In this document: positions 54,270 through 64,000 of the stretch, piece after piece
How the letters are laid out: each line of letters starts with the position of its first letter
Position numbering within the stretch: the stretch's first letter is position 1
Assembly (NCBI RefSeq): GCF_000381825.1
Contig: NZ_KB907121.1
Location: forward strand, 392,001-456,000
DNA from: Thioalkalivibrio sp. ALJT
GTDB taxonomy: Bacteria; Pseudomonadota; Gammaproteobacteria; Ectothiorhodospirales; Ectothiorhodospiraceae
Direction: 5' to 3'
DNA length: 64,000 nt
Program-made: the position numbers and the translations under genes
Notes under the pieces: generated by a model
The model's input: only the letters and a program-made list of their open reading frames with translations
What the model was told of the DNA's origin: nothing
Databases searched by the model: none

Positions 54270-54637
54270 TTTTAGGGAAACCCGGACGAATGTACATGCT
54301 CGCGCGTCGCTCTCGAGCCGCGTTGTCGTGTGTGGGCAAGCGCCGCCCTGGTGCGCCCGGTCCTGCGTTGCCCCCCGAGAGGCTGTCCGTTGCATGACTC
54401 CAGTCCCGGCGGGTGGCCCCGTTACTCGCTGCACATCGCGCGTCGTCCCGGAAGGGCCGGGGGTATCCTGAAGCTGCTGCATCCATCCGCCTGATTGGCA
54501 ACGCGCCTCAGCCAGGCTCGAGGCCGTTCGGGCCCGGGTCCCCGGCCCCTCCTGTGGTTTCCGGCTCCCACGGGGCCGGGCCTGTCCTGCAAACGGGATA
54601 TGGACTTGATCCAGATCGTTGTTATATCGTCCGGCTC
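54270..54637. other. Spacer between tRNA-Gly and the Irr-like gene
   Basis: A 368-base spacer without a convincing gene. A TTATAT box lies about 10 bases before the Irr-like start but has no matching -35. I see no hairpin terminator for the tRNA. Confidence 0.5.
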
Positions 54638-55075
54638 ATGACTACAGCGCCCCACATCACGGACCTCCTGCCGGTGGACGATGCCCGTGCCCTGCTGCGC
54701 GAACATGCGATCTCCCCGACCGAGCAACGCGTCGAGATCGCGCGTGTGATGTTCGCCCGGCATCAGCACCTCAGCGCCGAACAGATCCTGGCGCAGCTGG
54801 TGCGCAATGCCTCGCGCGTATCCAAGGCCACGGTGTACAACACCCTGAACCTGTTCGCCGAGAAGGGTCTGGTGCGCGAGGTCCTGATTGATCCCACCAA
54901 GCTGTTTTACGATTCCAACCTGAATCCCCACCACCACCTGTTCCACACCGATACCGGCGAGCTGGAGGACGTGGACCCGGCGCATGTCGACCTCTCCAGC
55001 CTGCCACCGCTGCCGGAAGGCAAGGCCCTGCAGGGCGTGGACGTGATCATTCGGGTGGGGCGCCCGCGGTCCTGA
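54638..55075 (+). CDS. Fur-superfamily regulator, Irr-like
   Basis: A 145-residue metalloregulator. The winged helix has SKATVYNTLNLFAEKGLVREVL. The dimerisation half reads PHHHLFHTDTGELEDV, then SSLPPLPEGKALQGVDVIIRVGRP, which matches the haem-responsive Irr branch more than Fur. No cysteines are present, so the structural CXXC zinc site of Fur is missing. Irr integrates iron and haem status in alphaproteobacteria; an Irr-like protein here is less usual. It is monocistronic between two tRNAs. Confidence 0.82.
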   Translation: MTTAPHITDLLPVDDARALLREHAISPTEQRVEIARVMFARHQHLSAEQILAQLVRNASRVSKATVYNTLNLFAEKGLVREVLIDPTKLFYDSNLNPHHHLFHTDTGELEDVDPAHVDLSSLPPLPEGKALQGVDVIIRVGRPRS

Positions 55076-55160
55076 ATCGCGCCCGGGCAACATGGTCCGG
55101 GAAAACTCGTCGGGGCCCGGATTGTGGTTGCACGCGCCGCTCGCTATCATGGCGCGCTTC

Positions 55161-55236
55161 GCCGGTGTAGCTCAGTTGGTAGAGCAATCGATTCGTAATC
55201 GATAGGTCGGAGGTTCGACTCCTCTCGCCGGCACCA
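55161..55236 (+). tRNA. tRNA-Thr (anticodon CGT)
   Basis: The acceptor stem GCCGGTG pairs with CGCCGGC (one G-U), with D arm GCTCAGTTGGTAGAGC, anticodon stem ATCGA-TTCGTAA-TCGAT and T loop GGTTCGACTCC. The loop TTCGTAA gives CGT for ACG codons. CCA is encoded. Confidence 0.95.
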
Positions 55237-55293
55237 TCTTCCCCGTTTTGTTCCCGACCCGCGCTCTGGCGCCGGTCGGGAGCGGGATGGACG

Positions 55294-56595
55294 TCAGCCG
55301 CGCCGCTCCTGGCGCCGGCGCCCGCCCCCGGGTCTTCCCGAGCCGTTCCCCTGCCCCCGACCATTGCCACCGCGGCGGTCGTCGCGCGGTTTGCGTGGTC
55401 GCGGCTTTGGTTTGACCGCATCCTGGAACAGCCGCTCCGGGTCCACGCTCGTGGTGGGGATGCGTTCGCCCAGATAGCTTTCGATCTCCGGCAGGTAGAA
55501 GGCGGAGTCCTCGCAGCCGAAGCTGATCGCGTCACCCTCCGCGCCGGCGCGGGCGGTGCGTCCGATGCGATGGACGTAATCCTCGCCCGATTGCGGCAGA
55601 TCGAAATTGAACACGTGGGTGACCGCGGGGATATGCAGGCCGCGTGCGGCCACGTCAGTGGCGACCAGGAAGGTGTATTCCCCGGCGGCGAAGTGTTCCA
55701 GCAGCTTCGAGCGCTTCTTCTGGGGTACGTCGCCGGACAGCAGCGCGGCCTTCTGCCCGTTGGCGTTCAGCCAGTCGCAGACCTTCTCGGCCCCGTGTTT
55801 GGTGTTCACGAACACGATCGCGCGTTCCGGCGCGAGGTCGCGGGCCAGCCCCAGCAGCAGCGGGATCTTCTCTTCATTGGCCGGGTAGTAGATGGTCTGG
55901 CGCACGCGATCCGCGGTGAGGGTCTCGGCCTCCACCTGCACCTTCTCCGGGTTGTTCATGTGCTCGTAGGCCAGCTCCATCACGCGGAAGGAGAGCGTCG
56001 CCGAGAACAGCATCGACAGGCGCTCGGCAGCCGGGGCGCAGCGCCGCATCAGAAAGCGCACATCCTTGATGAAACCGAGATCGAACATGCGATCGGCCTC
56101 GTCCAGCACCACCACCTCGGTGCATTTGAGCCCGAAGACCTTCTGCTTGAAGTAGTCGATGATGCGCCCCGGCGTGCCAATCAGGATGTCGGCCCCCGCT
56201 TCCAGCTGTTCGCGCTGGCTGTCGTAGCCGGTACCGCCGTAGGCCAGTGCGAGTTTCAGTTCGGTATCGCGGCCCAGGGCCTCGGCGTCCTTGTGGATCT
56301 GGATCGCCAGCTCGCGGGTCGGCGCCAGGATCAGCGCGCGTACGTCGGTGGAACGGCGGCGCGCTGCGGGCTGCTGACGCAGCAGGCGGTTGAAGGTTGC
56401 GATCAGGAAGGCCGCGGTCTTTCCGGTGCCCGTCTGGGCCTGGCCTGCGACGTCGCGGCCGGCCAGCGCGACGGGCAGGGTTCGGGCCTGGATCGGGGTG
56501 CAGGTCTCGAAACCGGTGGCGCGGATGCCCGCCTGCACGGCCTCGGGCAGATCAAGCTGGTCGAAGCGGGGCGTTTCCTGCGCGGGCTCGGTCAT
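55294..56595 (-). CDS. rhlB: ATP-dependent RNA helicase RhlB
   Basis: A 433-residue DEAD-box helicase, a component of the RNA degradosome in enterics. Motif I AQTGTGKT, Ia [20 protein letters not shown] and [10 protein letters not shown] are present. [10 protein letters not shown] and [15 protein letters not shown] match RhlB. The C-terminal 50 residues are Arg/Gly-rich and bind RNA. It is divergent from trxA-rho, the same arrangement as in E. coli. Confidence 0.93.
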   Translation of the reverse strand: MTEPAQETPRFDQLDLPEAVQAGIRATGFETCTPIQARTLPVALAGRDVAGQAQTGTGKTAAFLIATFNRLLRQQPAARRRSTDVRALILAPTRELAIQIHKDAEALGRDTELKLALAYGGTGYDSQREQLEAGADILIGTPGRIIDYFKQKVFGLKCTEVVVLDEADRMFDLGFIKDVRFLMRRCAPAAERLSMLFSATLSFRVMELAYEHMNNPEKVQVEAETLTADRVRQTIYYPANEEKIPLLLGLARDLAPERAIVFVNTKHGAEKVCDWLNANGQKAALLSGDVPQKKRSKLLEHFAAGEYTFLVATDVAARGLHIPAVTHVFNFDLPQSGEDYVHRIGRTARAGAEGDAISFGCEDSAFYLPEIESYLGERIPTTSVDPERLFQDAVKPKPRPRKPRDDRRGGNGRGQGNGSGRPGGGRRRQERRG

Positions 56596-56700
56596 GTGAA
56601 TCCTCTGTTACTTGAACTGTCTGGCGATCATCGTCGATAGTAAGAAGCGTGCAGTCGGCATCGCGGGCTGCTTTCCCAACCCAAGTCATGAGGGCTCGGA

Positions 56701-57027
56701 GTGAGCGACAAAATTGTGTACACATCGGACGCCGGTTTTGACGAGGACGTCCTGAAGGCCGACCAGCCGGTCCTGGTGGACTACTGGGCGGAGTGGTGCG
56801 GCCCCTGCAAGATGATCGCCCCCATTCTGGACGAGATCGCCGAAGAATACGCCGGCAAGGTCAAGGTCGCCAAGTTGAATATCGACGAGAATCCGTCGAC
56901 CCCGCCGAAGTACGGCATCCGTGGTATCCCCACGCTCATGTTGTTCAAGGGTGGTGATGTCGAAGCCACCAAGGTCGGGGCCCTGTCCAAGTCGCAACTC
57001 ACCGCGTTCCTGGACCAGCACCTGTAA
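56701..57027 (+). CDS. trxA: Thioredoxin
   Basis: A 108-residue redox protein with the WCGPC active site (about residues 32-36), the buried Asp in LVDYWAEWC and cis-Pro in GIPTLMLF. It starts at GTG. It keeps cytoplasmic thiols reduced. It lies upstream of rho and divergent from rhlB. Confidence 0.96.
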   Translation: MSDKIVYTSDAGFDEDVLKADQPVLVDYWAEWCGPCKMIAPILDEIAEEYAGKVKVAKLNIDENPSTPPKYGIRGIPTLMLFKGGDVEATKVGALSKSQLTAFLDQHL

Positions 57028-57222
57028 GACCAGAAGGCCCGGTGCGGACAGCCGTCGCCGGGCCGCTCGGGTGCGAGTGCCCTCCGGGCTTGCCCCGAGA
57101 CGCCGGCTCGCTTACCATCGGGCACATTCGAACAGTCGCCAGTCTGTTCCCTCCTCCTTCCAGTCAATCCGTGCGGCCACCCCCGGTCGTCGATCATTCA
57201 CGTTGAATACAGCACCCCTCGC
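57028..57222 (+). promoter_or_regulatory. Long leader of rho
   Basis: A 195-base untranslated stretch before rho. It holds an inverted repeat (GGCCCGG/CCGGGCC) near 57033-57065 without a T run. Rho leaders are often sites of self-attenuation; the long leader fits, but no mechanism can be shown. Confidence 0.4.
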
Positions 57223-58482
<1,260 letters not shown>

Positions 58483-58663
58483 CCCGGCGCCTTTCGGCCT
58501 GACGCTTCACGCCGCGTACCCGGTGGCCGGCGCCGCCGGGGCCGCGGAGAAACCCGGTGTACGGGAAGACTGGACGTGTGCCAGAGCAGTCTGGGGTCCC
58601 GAACCTTCCGTTCTTCCTGCCTGCCTGTGAGCCGGTTTCCTGCCGTGTCGACCGCTGCAGGCT

Positions 58664-58912
58664 TCAGCCCGGTACCGGTTCGAAGCTGATCAGGCGGTCC
58701 AGCCGCCGCCACTGCCGTCGGCCCTCGGCATCCCGCAGGATCAGAAACTCGGCGCTGCGCCGGGTGCGCAGATCCAGGGGCCGCACTACCGCGATTCGGT
58801 CCATCTGTCCGCGCCGCCAGTGCGTGCGCAGAAACTGCCCGCGCAGGATTGCCAGCTCCAGCTCCGAGTAGCGTTCACAGGCGATGGGCGTATACGGCGG
58901 TGCCGGGTTCAT
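58664..58912 (-). CDS. rof: Rho inhibitor Rof (YaeO)-like protein
   Basis: An 82-residue Sm-like protein. YTPIACERYSELELAIL near the start and RRLDRLISFEPVP at the end match the Rof pattern (YxPIxCxxYxxLELA ... LDxIxSF). Rof binds the Rho hexamer and inhibits termination in E. coli. It lies 181 nt past rho, convergent with it. It shares an ATGA overlap with the preceding cysteine-rich gene, which in turn follows hemW. Confidence 0.8.
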   Translation of the reverse strand: MNPAPPYTPIACERYSELELAILRGQFLRTHWRRGQMDRIAVVRPLDLRTRRSAEFLILRDAEGRRQWRRLDRLISFEPVPG

Positions 58913-59103
58913 TCGCCTTCCCGACGGGCGCCGATTCGCGGCAGCTCCTCGTCCCCGGCATCCTCGCGCTGGAACACGATGGGGGCGCAGCATACCCCGC
59001 AATCCTCGATCCACTCGCGGTCGCCGCTGACCATGTCTACCGTGGTCTCGCCCGGCTCGCCACACCAGGGACAGGCAAAAGCGACAAACTCGACAGGGCG
59101 CAT
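58909..59103 (-). CDS. CPXCG-motif small cysteine-rich protein
   Basis: A 64-residue protein with CPWCGE at the start and DCGVCCAPIVF in the second half. The two cysteine pairs probably bind zinc. The family (CPXCG) is widespread but has no assigned function. Between hemW and rof on the minus strand, with ATGA overlap with rof. Confidence 0.85.
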   Translation of the reverse strand: MRPVEFVAFACPWCGEPGETTVDMVSGDREWIEDCGVCCAPIVFQREDAGDEELPRIGARREGE

Positions 59104-59105
59104 CG

Positions 59106-60317
59106 TCAATCCTCCTCCCGACTTGCGGGCCAGGCGATCGGCGTGGCGATCGCGTCTCGTGGCGTCCGTTCCGGCAGAAAGCGCTCCAGCACGTCATTGA
59201 GAAACGCAAGGCCCTTGTCCGTGGCCTGCAGGCGCTGCGCATCGGCAACCAGCAGCCCTTCGTCCCGCAACGCGGACAGCGCCGGTTCCAGGCGGGCGAG
59301 CGGCAGTCCGCAGCGGGCCTCGAAGCTCGCAGCCGGCACCCCGTCCACCAGGCGCAGCGCATTCAGTAGGAACTCGAACGGCCGCTCCTGCGGCGGGACC
59401 GGGTGGTCCTGGTGCTGCTGTGGCGCGGCCATGTACGCCTCCGGCTGGCGTGGCTTGGTCCGCCGCAGGATGCGGCCCTCGTGCACCTGGGTCAGTTTGC
59501 CGTGGGCCCCGGCACCGATCCCCAGGTAGTCGCCGAACATCCAGTAGTTGCGGTTGTGGCGGCAGGCCTGTCCGGGGCGGGCGTAGCCGGATACCTCGTA
59601 TCGAGTATAGCCAGCCGCTGCCAGTTGCGATTGCCCGCGAGCAAACAGTTCCTCGACGAGCGTGTCCTCCGGCAGTTCCGGGGGGCGGGCCGCAAAGTAG
59701 GTGTTCGGTTCCAGGGTGAGCTGATACCAGGAGATATGCCCCGGGTCCTGCGCGATCGCCGCCTCCAGGTCCGCGAGTCCGGCTGCCAGCGTCTGTCCCG
59801 GCAACCCGAACATCAGGTCCAGATTGATCGCCTCGAAGCCGGCGGCACGGGCGTGTTCCACCGCGCTGCGTGCCTCTGCCGCACCATGGATGCGCCCGAG
59901 GCGTGCGAGCATCGTGTCATCGAAGCTCTGAATGCCCAAAGACAGCCGATTGACCCCCGCCTCGCGATAGCCGCGGAAGTAGGCGCGGTCGGCGGTGCCG
60001 GGGTTCGCCTCCAGCGTGACCTCGCCGTCGGGACGCAGCGGCAGGCGGGCCCGCAGGCCGGACAGCAGCGTATCCAGTGCCTCGGGCGGAAACAGGCTGG
60101 GGGTGCCGCCGCCGATGAAGACACTCTCCAGACGGCGCCCCCAGATATCCGGGAGCTGCGCCTCCAGGTCGTGCAGCAGGGCCTCCACGTACGCCGCGAA
60201 CGGGGCCTCGCCGCGCGGCTGGTGCGAGTTGAAGTCGCAGTACGGGCACTTGCGCACGCACCAGGGCAGGTGCACGTACAGCGCAAGTGGCGGCGGCTGA
60301 GTCAGGGCGGCGTTCAT
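59106..60317 (-). CDS. hemW: HemW, radical-SAM haem chaperone
   Basis: A 403-residue radical-SAM protein with cluster motif CVRKCPYCDFNSH (CX3CX2C). It was long annotated as oxygen-independent coproporphyrinogen oxidase, but HemW proteins lack the additional N-terminal residues of HemN and bind haem. FIGGGTPSLF and GIQSFDD follow, with a C-terminal HemN-type domain. It starts at the ATG giving MNAALTQPP. Confidence 0.92.
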   Translation of the reverse strand: MNAALTQPPPLALYVHLPWCVRKCPYCDFNSHQPRGEAPFAAYVEALLHDLEAQLPDIWGRRLESVFIGGGTPSLFPPEALDTLLSGLRARLPLRPDGEVTLEANPGTADRAYFRGYREAGVNRLSLGIQSFDDTMLARLGRIHGAAEARSAVEHARAAGFEAINLDLMFGLPGQTLAAGLADLEAAIAQDPGHISWYQLTLEPNTYFAARPPELPEDTLVEELFARGQSQLAAAGYTRYEVSGYARPGQACRHNRNYWMFGDYLGIGAGAHGKLTQVHEGRILRRTKPRQPEAYMAAPQQHQDHPVPPQERPFEFLLNALRLVDGVPAASFEARCGLPLARLEPALSALRDEGLLVADAQRLQATDKGLAFLNDVLERFLPERTPRDAIATPIAWPASREED

Positions 60318-60443
60318 GTGCGAAGCATAGGCGAGGGGTCGGGTGGCGTCGAAAGCACCCAGGGAAACGCGGATCGCAGCAGGCCCAGGGCGCTCCGTCT
60401 GCTGGCCCCGATCTCGGCCTCGGTGCCGGGCGGGGCCGGCGGG

Positions 60444-61064
60444 TCAGGCCGGTGTCGCGTTCGTGCCGGCGCGCAGGGCAGCCACGAGCTGCTGCAGGGC
60501 CTGACCGCGATGGCTCAGGCGGTTCTTGGTTTCCGGGGGCAGCTCGGCCGAGGTGCAGCCTTCCTGGGGCACGAAGAACAGCGGATCGTAGCCAAAGCCC
60601 TCGGCGCCGCTGGCCTGTTCCGCGATGCGCCCGGGCCATACCCCCTGGGCGATGATCGGTGCCGGGTCCTCGGCGTGCTCCAGGTACACCACGACCGCAC
60701 GGAACCGTGCGCCGCGCTGTTCCGGCGGAACGCCGGCCAGTGCCTCCAGCAGCTTGGCGTTGTTGGCCGCGTCGTTGGCATCCGCCCCGGCATAGCGCGA
60801 GGAGTAGATTCCCGGCTGGCCGCGCAGGGCATCGACCTCCAGCCCGGAATCGTCCGCGATCGCGGGCAATCCGGTATGGCGTGCCGCGTTGCGGGCCTTC
60901 AGGATGGCATTCTCGACAAAGGTCAGCCCGGTCTCCGCGGCCTCGGGCACCGCGTGCTCCGACTGCGGCTCCACCGCCAGCCCCAGCGGTTCCAGCAGGG
61001 CGCGGATCTCGCGCAGCTTGCCGGGGTTGCCGGTGGCCAGGACGACGCGGCGCGCATCAGCCAT
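60444..61064 (-). CDS. rdgB: dITP/XTP pyrophosphatase
   Basis: A 206-residue house-cleaning enzyme that removes deaminated purine nucleotides. [39 protein letters not shown] and [12 protein letters not shown] are the substrate- and metal-binding motifs. Starts three bases after the rph stop and lies in the run rph-rdgB-hemW. Confidence 0.96.
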   Translation of the reverse strand: MADARRVVLATGNPGKLREIRALLEPLGLAVEPQSEHAVPEAAETGLTFVENAILKARNAARHTGLPAIADDSGLEVDALRGQPGIYSSRYAGADANDAANNAKLLEALAGVPPEQRGARFRAVVVYLEHAEDPAPIIAQGVWPGRIAEQASGAEGFGYDPLFFVPQEGCTSAELPPETKNRLSHRGQALQQLVAALRAGTNATPA

Positions 61065-61067
61065 GGC

Positions 61068-61787
61068 TCAGCCCTCGGCCAGGACGGCGCGCTGGGCCTC
61101 GCAGATCTGCTGGATGCCCTGCTCGCCCAGGTCCAGCATCTGGTCCAGCTCGTCGCGGCGGAAGGCGTGGCCCTCGGCCGTGCCTTGGATCTCGATCACG
61201 CCGCCGGCCTCGTTCATCACCAGGTTCAGATCGGTCTCGGCCTGCGAGTCCTCGTCGTAGTCGAGATCCAGCACCGGTTCGCCCCCGAAGATCCCCACCG
61301 AGATCGCGGCCACCTGGCCGTGCAGCGGGTTCTTGCGGATCAGGCCCTGTTCGCGCGCCTTGCGGATGGCGTCGTGCAGTGCGACATAGGCGCCGCTGAT
61401 GGAGGCGGTGCGGGTGCCGCCATCGGCCTGAATGACGTCGCAGTCCACGATGATCTGGCGCTCGCCCATCGCCTCCAGGTCGACCACGGCGCGCAACGAA
61501 CGCCCGATCAGCCGCTGAATCTCCATGGTGCGCCCGCCCAGTTTGCCGCGCGCGGCCTCGCGTACCATGCGGTCATGGGTGGAGCGCGGCAGCATGCTGT
61601 ACTCGGCGGTGACCCAGCCGCGGCCCTTGTTCTTCAGCCACGGCGGCACGCGCGACTCCACCGTGGCGTTGCACAGCACGCGAGTATCGCCAAACTCGAC
61701 CAGTACCGACCCCTCCGCGTGGCGGGTGAAATGGCGGGTAAAACGCACGGGGCGCATCGCGTCGGCGGTTCGGCCACTGGGTCGCAT
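61068..61787 (-). CDS. rph: Ribonuclease PH
   Basis: A 239-residue phosphorolytic exonuclease trimming tRNA 3' ends. It begins [16 protein letters not shown], with the [16 protein letters not shown] stretch and [16 protein letters not shown] near the active site. Its promoter must lie in the 83-nt divergent gap with yicC, as in many gammaproteobacteria. Confidence 0.97.
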   Translation of the reverse strand: MRPSGRTADAMRPVRFTRHFTRHAEGSVLVEFGDTRVLCNATVESRVPPWLKNKGRGWVTAEYSMLPRSTHDRMVREAARGKLGGRTMEIQRLIGRSLRAVVDLEAMGERQIIVDCDVIQADGGTRTASISGAYVALHDAIRKAREQGLIRKNPLHGQVAAISVGIFGGEPVLDLDYDEDSQAETDLNLVMNEAGGVIEIQGTAEGHAFRRDELDQMLDLGEQGIQQICEAQRAVLAEG

Positions 61788-61870
61788 GCTGGGATCCTTG
61801 CTAGATTTGGGAGGGGCGCAGTATACGGGCCACCACCGTCATCCGCAGCAGGGGCACCACGGAGGGGAAC

Positions 61871-62734
61871 ATGATTGCCAGCATGACCGGGTTTTCCCGA
61901 CACGCCGTCACACTGGATGCGGGCGTGTTCGACTGGGAGCTGAAAAGCGTCAACCATCGTTATCTGGAGTTGCGCGTTCATCTGCCCGATCACCTGCGGT
62001 CGCTGGAGGGCGCGGTGCGCAATCGTCTCAAGGCGCGCCTGGCGCGCGGCAAGGTGGATGTGGCGCTACGGGATCGCGGTCAGGCCGAGGCGTCGCCGGC
62101 GGCCTTCGATCACGACCGGGTGCGGGTGCTCGCGGATGCCTGTGCCGAGATCGCGGGCATGTTGCCGCAGTCTGCCCCCGTCTCGCCGCTGGAGGTGCTG
62201 CGCTGGCCGGGCATCCTGCAGGGCCACGAGGATGTGAGCGAGGCCCTGGCCGAACCGCTGCTGGCGGGGTTTGATGCCGCGCTGGATGCCCTGGTGGCGA
62301 TGCGCGCCGCCGAGGGTGCGGCCCTGGCCGACGGCATGCGCACGCGCCTGGATGCCTTGCTGGAGCACTGCCGCGCGATCCAGGCACGGCGCCAGCCGAT
62401 GCTGGACGAGCAGCGCAGGCGTATCCTTGCCCGCATCCACGAGCTGGACCTGAACCTCGATTCGCGGCGGCTGGAACAGGAAGTGGCCCTGCTGGCTCAG
62501 CGCATGGATATTGCCGAGGAGCTGGACCGCATCGAGGGGCACGTGGCCGCAGTGCGCGACACCCTGGACGGCAACGGCCCCGCTGGCCGCCGGCTCGACT
62601 TCCTGATGCAGGAATTCAACCGCGAGGCCAACACCATCGCGTCGAAGTCGCATGACCTGGAGATCACCCGCGCCACCGTGGAGATGAAGGTCCTGATCGA
62701 GCAGCTGCGCGAACAGGTGCAGAACCTGGAATAG
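61871..62734 (+). CDS. yicC: YicC-family endoribonuclease
   Basis: A 287-residue protein of the YicC/YloC family. It begins MIASMTGFSRHAVTLDAGVFDWELKSVNHRYLE, the signature block, and ends with NREANTIASKSHDLEITRATVEMKVLIEQLREQVQN. E. coli YicC is a manganese-dependent endoribonuclease that acts on small RNAs. It is divergent from rph, the conserved context. Confidence 0.94.
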   Translation: MIASMTGFSRHAVTLDAGVFDWELKSVNHRYLELRVHLPDHLRSLEGAVRNRLKARLARGKVDVALRDRGQAEASPAAFDHDRVRVLADACAEIAGMLPQSAPVSPLEVLRWPGILQGHEDVSEALAEPLLAGFDAALDALVAMRAAEGAALADGMRTRLDALLEHCRAIQARRQPMLDEQRRRILARIHELDLNLDSRRLEQEVALLAQRMDIAEELDRIEGHVAAVRDTLDGNGPAGRRLDFLMQEFNREANTIASKSHDLEITRATVEMKVLIEQLREQVQNLE

Positions 62735-62738
62735 CGTG

Positions 62739-62978
62739 ATGCGCCGGTTTCGTCTGCGCCTGGCCATCTCGCACCAGGAGATGGAGGACTACTACGCCGG
62801 CCGCGCGGCGGTGGTGTTCGCACAGGCCGACACGGGTGAAAGCGTGCAGTTTCCGGCCCGCCTGCTGCGCGAGCATCTGGACCAGCGCGGTGTGCATGGC
62901 GTGTTCGAGCTGATCACTGACGACGACTACCGGCTGCGTGCCTTCCGGCGGCTCCCGTCGGCACCGTCAGGCCCTTGA
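62739..62978 (+). CDS. DUF2835 family protein
   Basis: A 79-residue protein. The pattern YYAGRAAVVFAQADTGESVQFPARLLREHL then GVHGVFELITDDDYRLRAFRRL matches DUF2835, a small family found in gammaproteobacteria with no known function. A GTG one codon upstream is an alternative start. It follows yicC by four nt and is probably cotranscribed. Confidence 0.85.
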   Translation: MRRFRLRLAISHQEMEDYYAGRAAVVFAQADTGESVQFPARLLREHLDQRGVHGVFELITDDDYRLRAFRRLPSAPSGP

Positions 62979-63043
62979 AAACGCGGCGCCTGCCTCTATA
63001 TCGAAGGGTGAGTCAGATGACACTTGCAGAAGGAGGCAATGCC

Positions 63044-63475
63044 ATGAACATGACCCGTTACGAACCGTTCAGCCTGCTCGGTCAGCTCTCGCGCGAACTC
63101 GGGCGCATGCCGGACATGCCCGGCACCGAGGATTCCGCCGCGACCTCCGACTGGGCGCCTGCGGTGGATATCCGCGAAGAGACCGATGCCTACGTGCTGC
63201 ATGCCGATATCCCCGGGGTGGACCCGAAGGACATCGAACTGCACATGGAGGACGGCGTGTTGACCCTGCGCGGCGAGCGCAGGCACGAGAGTGAGGAAGA
63301 GAAGGACGGCTACAAGCGCATCGAGCGCGTACGCGGTACCTTCTTCCGGCGCTTCTCGTTGCCGGATACCGCGGATGCCGACAATATCTCCGCGCGCAGC
63401 GAGAACGGCGTGCTGGAGGTGCGCATCCCGAAGCAGGCCCGCGTGCAGCCGCGTCGGATCCAGATCGAGAGCTGA
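63044..63475 (+). CDS. Hsp20-family small heat-shock protein
   Basis: A 143-residue alpha-crystallin chaperone. The central domain runs about residues 40-130 with WAPAVDIREETDAYVLHADIPGVD and the terminal GVLEVRIPK. The I-X-I tail is PRRIQIES. A strong AAGGAGG site supports this start. It is followed by a terminator and then a DnaJ-like gene, so heat-shock genes are adjacent. Confidence 0.93.
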   Translation: MNMTRYEPFSLLGQLSRELGRMPDMPGTEDSAATSDWAPAVDIREETDAYVLHADIPGVDPKDIELHMEDGVLTLRGERRHESEEEKDGYKRIERVRGTFFRRFSLPDTADADNISARSENGVLEVRIPKQARVQPRRIQIES

Positions 63476-63533
63476 TCCGGCCCCCGCGACCGGCGGGCGA
63501 TGCCCGCCGGGGCATGAACATGGGCGCTGCCCC

Positions 63534-63564
63534 GGGGCCCACCCGCGGTGGCGCCCCGTTTTTT
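63534..63564 (+). terminator. Terminator of hsp20
   Basis: A 10-bp GC stem (GGGGCCCACC with GGTGG-C-GCCCC, one bulge) and a CGC loop followed by six T residues. Confidence 0.8.
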
Positions 63565-63632
63565 CTGGCTGGGGGAACCCGGGGTACGGACGCGAGCGTG
63601 TACAGTAATCCGAGTTCCCCCTGAGGAAGGCC

Positions 63633-64000
63633 ATGGAATACAAGGACTATTACAAGATCCTCGGTGTGAGCCGCGATGCCAGCCAGGACGCGATCAAGAA
63701 GGCCTACCGCAAGCTGGCGCGCAAGTACCACCCGGACGTCAGCAAGGACCCTGACGCCGAGACCCGCATCAAGGAGGTCAACGAGGCCTACGAGGCCCTG
63801 GGCGACCCGGAAAAGCGCAAGGCCTACGACCAGCTGGGTTCCAGCTGGCGTCAGGGGCAGGACTTCCGCCCGCCGCCTGGCTGGAATCAGCAGGGCGGGG
63901 CCCGTGGCGGTGCCGGTGCCGACTTCGGCGGCTTCTCGGATTTCTTCGATTCGATCTTCGGTGGCGGGATGGGCGGTGGCCGCCGCCGTGGCGGCGGGGC
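63633..64000 (+). CDS. cbpA: DnaJ-like co-chaperone, CbpA type (3' partial)
   Basis: The gene runs off the right edge. The J domain (about residues 1-70) includes [30 protein letters not shown] with the HPD tripeptide that stimulates DnaK. A Gly/Phe-rich region begins around residue 85 ([18 protein letters not shown]). No zinc-finger sequence is visible yet, favouring CbpA over DnaJ, but the downstream part is needed. It sits 157 nt after hsp20. Confidence 0.85.
   Translation, partial: MEYKDYYKILGVSRDASQDAIKKAYRKLARKYHPDVSKDPDAETRIKEVNEAYEALGDPEKRKAYDQLGSSWRQGQDFRPPPGWNQQGGARGGAGADFGGFSDFFDSIFGGGMGGGRRRGGG

Noticed and set aside
54605-54627. Sigma-70 promoter before the Irr-like gene
   Set aside because: TTGATC and TTATAT are only 10 bases apart, too close for a promoter.

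Overview
The window is about 64 kb of GC-rich chromosome from a gammaproteobacterium. It carries sulfur-oxidation genes (soxYZ, soxXA), phosphoribulokinase, a sigma-54-linked regulatory locus and acidic proteins. The conserved blocks (lptM-lysA-dapF-DUF484-xerC-hslVU, hisBHAFE-tatABC, rhlB/trxA-rho, rph-rdgB-hemW) are gammaproteobacterial. Together they point to a chemolithoautotrophic, probably halo-alkaliphilic member of the Ectothiorhodospiraceae, most likely Thioalkalivibrio or a close relative. The genus is inferred from content and was not tested by a search.

Layout. 1-8.05 kb: a partial TtcA-like gene, an LpxL-type acyltransferase and the minus-strand lptM/lysA/MTase/dapF/DUF484/xerC/hslVU block. 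8.3-9.2 kb: soxYZ with a strong terminator. 9.4-15.3 kb: a hypothetical gene, a his operon without hisI, and tatABC with unusually long TatB and TatC tails, ending in a 243-bp MITE-like repeat. 15.8-20.7 kb: gpmI, a cupin, pyrE, xthA and an AmpG-like permease. 20.9-22.0 kb: a porin. 22.3-30.1 kb: a MarR-led operon-like run. 30.3-36.4 kb: a sensor kinase, a Cys-rich periplasmic binding protein and an NtrC-type regulator next to soxXA. 36.6-43.4 kb: glnA, a CDF transporter, glyQS and a PlsC-like gene. 43.4-53 kb: tcdA, tatD, tas, FIST, prk with a DASS transporter, uspA and trmB. 53-64 kb: thiSG, two tRNAs, an Irr-like Fur protein, rhlB/trxA/rho/rof, hemW/rdgB/rph, yicC, hsp20 and the start of a cbpA-like gene.

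The most interesting region is 22.3-30.1 kb. A MarR regulator is followed by a carbamoyl-amino-acid amidohydrolase, an isochorismatase-fold amidase, a sodium:solute symporter, a 40-residue membrane peptide, an ATCase-like carbamoyltransferase with altered acceptor motifs, and an AsnB-type amidotransferase. I propose that this operon makes, imports and breaks down N-alpha-carbamoyl-L-glutamine 1-amide, a compatible solute known from Ectothiorhodospira. The carbamoyltransferase and amidotransferase would build it from glutamine. The two hydrolases would take it apart and the symporter would import it. The MarR protein and an 18-bp palindrome before its gene resemble the EctR system that controls ectoine genes.

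The second system is regulatory. A sigma-54 promoter with two similar upstream palindromes lies between the NtrC-type regulator and soxXA, and the divergent kinase is paired with a periplasmic protein carrying six cysteines. This suggests sigma-54 control of soxXA by a sulfur-compound sensor. glnA has its own sigma-54 promoter with two classical NtrC sites.
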